From positions 3,689,501 through 3,753,500 of the forward strand of contig OX940870.1 in NCBI GenBank assembly GCA_954871525.1: a stretch of 64,000 nucleotides of DNA, given 5' to 3'. The position numbers and the translations under genes are program-made. This stretch comes from Parietaria judaica (Eukaryota > Streptophyta > Magnoliopsida > Rosales > Urticaceae). Position 1 is the stretch's first letter, and each line of letters opens with the position of its first letter. The notes beneath the pieces were generated by a model, which saw only the letters and a list, made by a program, of their open reading frames with translations, searched no databases and was not told the DNA's origin. Of the stretch, positions 60,239-64,000 are shown one piece after another.

Positions 60239-63200
60239 ATGGCGGATTCCAGGAGCAACAATGGCGGATCTGTGAATCTCGTCTCCCTCAGCCACTCGCT
60301 GTCGATCAAGTTGCACGAAACGAACTTCCTCGTCTGGAAACAGCAAATTCTTTCAGCTATTCTTGGATATGGCCTTGAGGAGTATCTTTTCAACAAGGAT
60401 CTTGCACCTTCAAGATTTGAAGAATCTGGTTCTCCAAACAGAGCCTTCAATCTCTTTTGTAAGCAAGATCATATCCTCATGCTATGGATCTTGACCCGAT
60501 CTCAGATCTGCTTCTTCGTCACCTGGTTGGATGCGATTCAAGCTATGGTTTGTGGAATCGATTGAATGAATACTTTACCTCGCAAACAAGATCCAGAGCT
60601 CGTCAGCTGAAGCTCGAATTACAGAGCATCAAGAAAGAAGGACTTTCTTTGCTCGAATATCTCACAAAGATCAAGTCGATCGTGGATTCTTTGAATTCTG
60701 TTGGAACTTTCTTGACAACTGAAGATCACATTGATGCAATTCTCAATGGATTGCCACCGGAGTATGAATCCTTTGTCACGTCATTCGAGTTCAGCACGGC
60801 GCAATATTCGGTCGCGGCAATCGAATCAATGCTTTTGTCACGAGAAGCTCGCCGTGAAAAAACGTCCATAGGATCGGAGATCAACATCTCTGCAAACTAC
60901 ACGGCGAACCAGAACCTCTTGCAAAGAGGTAATTCTCCTCATCATGTCTCTCGTGTTCATTCCTCGGCGAATAATCCTCGGTTCGGAACGAGTTCTGGAA
61001 TGCGTGGGCGAGGAAATTTCCGTGGGTATGGCAGAGGTGGACGAGGAAAGCCTGCGTGGATGGAAAATCGACCTCAATGCCAACTTTGTGGAAAGTTAGG
61101 GCACATTGTTGCCGAGTGTTACTATCGGTTTGATCAGTCATTCCAAATCCCGACGAATCTGGTTGGGCGTGGCAGGCTGCAGTCCTCACCTCAACTGCAG
61201 TCCTCTCCTCAGATTCATGCTGCCTTCTCCACTCCCGAGGTCAGTGATGACTACGACTGGTATGCAGACTCGGGAGCGACTCATCATGTCACTCCAGACC
61301 CTCAAAACGTCCAACATAGCCACGAATTTGGAGGAACAAGCCAAGTTCAAGTCGGTAATGGAGCAGGTTTGTCTATTTCTCGTATTGGCTATTCAAAAAT
61401 GAAATCCTCTCTTTCACACAAAACTTTCCACCTTCACAAACTCCTTCTTGTCCCCGAAATTAGTAAAAATTTACTCTCCGTGCGTCAATTCTGCAAAGAT
61501 AATGGGGTATTCTTTGAGTTTCATGATGATTTTTGCCTTGTGAAAAACAGCAAAACACGTGAAGTTGTCATAAGAGGGACGCTCAAAGATGACCTCTATT
61601 GCTTTGACTCATCAAGTGTCAAACTCCCGTCAAAGTTCAAGCTCTCCAGTCACCACTCTTTGTCTACAGATTTCTTTCCCGTGTCTGTCAATTCCATTTC
61701 TGCTTGTAATGCTTTCGATGTATGGCATAACAGACTAGCTCATCCTTCATCTGCAGTTGTTCGTGATGTATTAGTCAAATGTAATGTGCCTTATTCCAAT
61801 AAACAAGCAGCTTCTTTTTGTGATTCTTGTTGTCATGGAAAAATACATCGACTGCCCTTTGCTAAGTCTAACTCTGTCTATACTAAACCACTTGAACTTG
61901 TTCACTCCGACTTATGGGGCCCTTCCCCTATCTTGTCTAACAGTGGATACAAGTATTATGTGACCTTTATAGATGCCTTCTCACGTTTCACTTGGATTTT
62001 TCTGCTCAAACTCAAAAGTGATGTTCACACTGTGTTTGAGCAATTCAAAACTCAGGTTGAAAAGCAACTACAGTCCTCTATTATTACACTCCAATCCGAC
62101 TGGGGAGGTGAGTATGAGGCTCTAAAAGGATTTCTTGCCAAGAATGGGATTTTACACAAGGTGTCGTGTCCCCACACTCAACAACAAAATGGCGTGGCCG
62201 AGAGGCGGCACCGTACAATCATTGAGCATGGCTTAACTCTGCTTCACAAAGCTTCTTTGCCTATGAAATTCTGGGATGAGGCCTTCAGAACCTCCGTGTT
62301 TGTCTCAAATAGGTTGCCAACAGCTGCTCTTCACAGAAAGTCACCCATTGAGGTCTTATTCAATAGGCAACCAGATTACAGCTTTCTCAGAGTCTTTGGT
62401 TGTGCGTTCTATCCAAATCTCAGACCGTATAACAAGAATAAGCTGCAGTACAGGAGCACGAGATGTACATTCCTAGGTTATTCTATTAATCACAAGGGCT
62501 ACAAGTGCATGAGCTCAGATGGGAGAATCTACATAAGCAGGGATGTTATTTTTGATGAGGTATCATTCTCTTTTTCCACCATAAACACTAGTCCTACAAG
62601 TGTTCCTCGTACTGGTATTCTACCATCAGCTATACCTCCTATAGTCACCAAAGAGTCCTTCAGCCCGACGTTTGAAGCTATAGTTCCTGAGCGTGAAGTT
62701 GTAAATGGAACTGCAGCTTCTGAGCAGTCACATGAGCTGTCCCTCGACAGCTCTCTCTCCTCCAGCTCCAACTCAACTCCAGCTCAGTCTCCAACTACAA
62801 CTCCAACTCCAGCTCCAGCTCAAACTCCAGCTCAAACTCCAACTCCAGCTCCAACTCCAACTCCAACTCCAGATCCAGCTCCAGGTACTCCGAACCCTCT
62901 TAACACTCATTACATGGTCACGAGGAGTAAAAATGGCATCCAAATGCCTCGTGTATTTGTTTCCTCTGCTCTTGAGCCTTCCAATGTTCGCGAAGCACTT
63001 ACTCATCAGCCTTGGAGACTTGCCATGCAAGCTGAGATGACCGCTTTATCCAAGAACTGCACTTGGGCTCTCGTGTCTCTTCCTCCAAACAGGCGTGCTA
63101 TTGGGTGTAAATGGGTCTTTAAGGTCAAAGAAAATCCCAATGGATCTATCCAGAAGTACAAGGCTCGCCTTGTGGCTCAAGGCTTTCATCAACAAGCGGG

Positions 63201-64000
63201 TTTTGACTTCAATGAGACGTTCAGTCCTGTGGTCAAACCAGCCACCATTCGTGTTGTCCTTACGCTTGCCCTTTCCCAAAATTGGCCAGTGCGACAGCTT
63301 GACGTGAATAATGCCTTTCTAAATGGCATTCTCGAAGAAGAAGTTTACATGCGACAACCTCCTGGCTTTGAATCTTCGGACAATCCACAGCTGGACTGCA
63401 AGCTGCATAAAGCCTTATATGGGCTCAAGCAAGCTCCTAGAGCCTGGTTTGATAGGCTAAATCAAGCCCTTCTCTCTCTTGGATTTATGCATGCCAAGTC
63501 TGATCATTCCCATTTCATCCATCACGGTAATGATCATGTCACCTACATTCTTGTATATGTAGATGATATCTTGATTACTGGGAACAATGCCTTGGCCATT
63601 GACCGTCTTATCACCAAGCTCAATGATGCCTTCTCTCTCAAGGACATGGGATTGTTGAGTTACTTCCTTGGCATTCAAGTCACACGTACTGCAGATGGTT
63701 TTCATCTCAACCAGGCCAAGTATGTTCGTGACCTTATGCTTAAGGCCAAGATGATCAACTGCAGCTTAGCGCCAACGCCCATGCTGTCCAGTCTTAAGTT
63801 GCGTGCTTCTGATGGAGACCCCCTTGAAGATGTACATAACTATAGGAGCTTGGTGGGCGCTCTTCAATATGTTACCATTACACGCCCTGATATCGCCTTT
63901 AGCGTGAATCATGTATGTCAGTTCATGCAGAAATCTACAGATGTTCATCTCAAGGCTGTCAAGCGTATCTTGCGCTATCTGCAGGGGTCCCATGATTATG
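60239..64000 (+). pseudogene. Copia gag-pol polyprotein, one frameshift in gag, 3'-incomplete
   Basis: Gag starts at MADSRSNNGG (60239); an in-frame ATG at 60200 overlaps the primer site. The gag frame loses register between about 60485 and 60500 and would stop at 60565. The downstream frame then stays open from about 60484 to the window end. In that frame are a zinc knuckle CQLCGKLGHIVAEC (about 61077), the protease motif YADSGATHH (about 61261), the integrase HHCC region (HNRLAH ... CDSCCHGK) with catalytic D and E around DLWGP and HTQQQNGVAERRHR. A Pro/Thr/Ala-rich linker (62760-62884) follows, then reverse transcriptase with LDVNNAFLNG, YGLKQAPRAW and YVDDI (63558-63572), and the start of RNase H (RSLVGALQY). 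Apart from the single frame break the coding is intact, so the copy is fairly young. Confidence 0.93.

Larger units (their letters stand above)
60018..64000 (+). mobile_element. Ty1/Copia LTR retrotransposon, 3' end outside window
   Basis: The 5' LTR (60018-60200, about 183 bp) begins TGTTAGAGTATA and ends TTCATCA. It is followed at once by the initiator tRNA-Met primer binding site TGGTATCAGAGC (60201-60212). The coding region has the Copia order gag - protease - integrase - reverse transcriptase - RNase H. The window ends inside RNase H, so the 3' LTR and target duplication cannot be checked. The five bases before the LTR are GTCCT. Confidence 0.96.

Noticed and set aside
1..64000. CRISPR arrays, operons, ribosome binding sites, prophage or plasmid features
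   Set aside because: The window is spliced plant nuclear DNA; no regularly spaced repeats or bacterial gene organisation were seen.

Overview
The window is nuclear DNA of a flowering plant, most likely a eudicot. It is AT-rich with GT-AG introns, SSRs and many small DNA transposons, and it carries plant families (beta-xylosidase, DREB-type AP2/ERF, Cassandra and Copia retroelements). No bacterial or phage feature was seen. I cannot name the species.

The left half is gene-rich. It holds the 3' part of a metallophosphoesterase-like gene (+, 1-1062), a six-exon GH3 beta-D-xylosidase (-, 2066-5502), tRNA-Arg(ACG) (10694-10766), a nine-exon WD-repeat gene (+, 11487-14453) and the nine-exon Pol I/III subunit RPAC1 gene (-, 15646-18234). 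From 18 to 32 kb there is a repeat-rich gap with an LRR receptor-kinase fragment, a complete Cassandra TRIM and a nearby solo Cassandra LTR. Then come a single-exon DREB A-6 (RAP2.4-like) gene (+, 33036-34031), an SHMT pseudogene fragment (36884-37068), a 13-exon ERGIC3/Erv46-like cargo receptor gene (-, 40542-44007) and a two-exon mitochondrial-type ribosomal protein L30 gene (+, 45336-46259). From 46 kb to the end I see no host gene: the sequence is AT-rich and full of repeats, including a 1.1 kb near-palindrome at 51170-52311, two hAT MITEs with tRNA-like cores, and a Ty1/Copia element running off the right edge (60018-64000).

The order xylosidase - WD40 - DREB A-6 - ERGIC3 matches, from memory, the duplicated Arabidopsis segments At1g78060-At1g78080, At1g36050-At1g36070 and At1g22190-At1g22200, so the host genes appear to be an old collinear block. 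The genes are not a pathway: they serve cell-wall remodelling, rRNA/tRNA transcription, stress or wound transcription control, ER-Golgi transport and organelle translation.

The richest signal beyond the genes is transposon structure. At least eight short elements can be delimited by an 8-bp target duplication; in one of these the two copies differ at one base. They include a nested pair and one lying inside an RPAC1 intron. I found no convincing new biochemical system.
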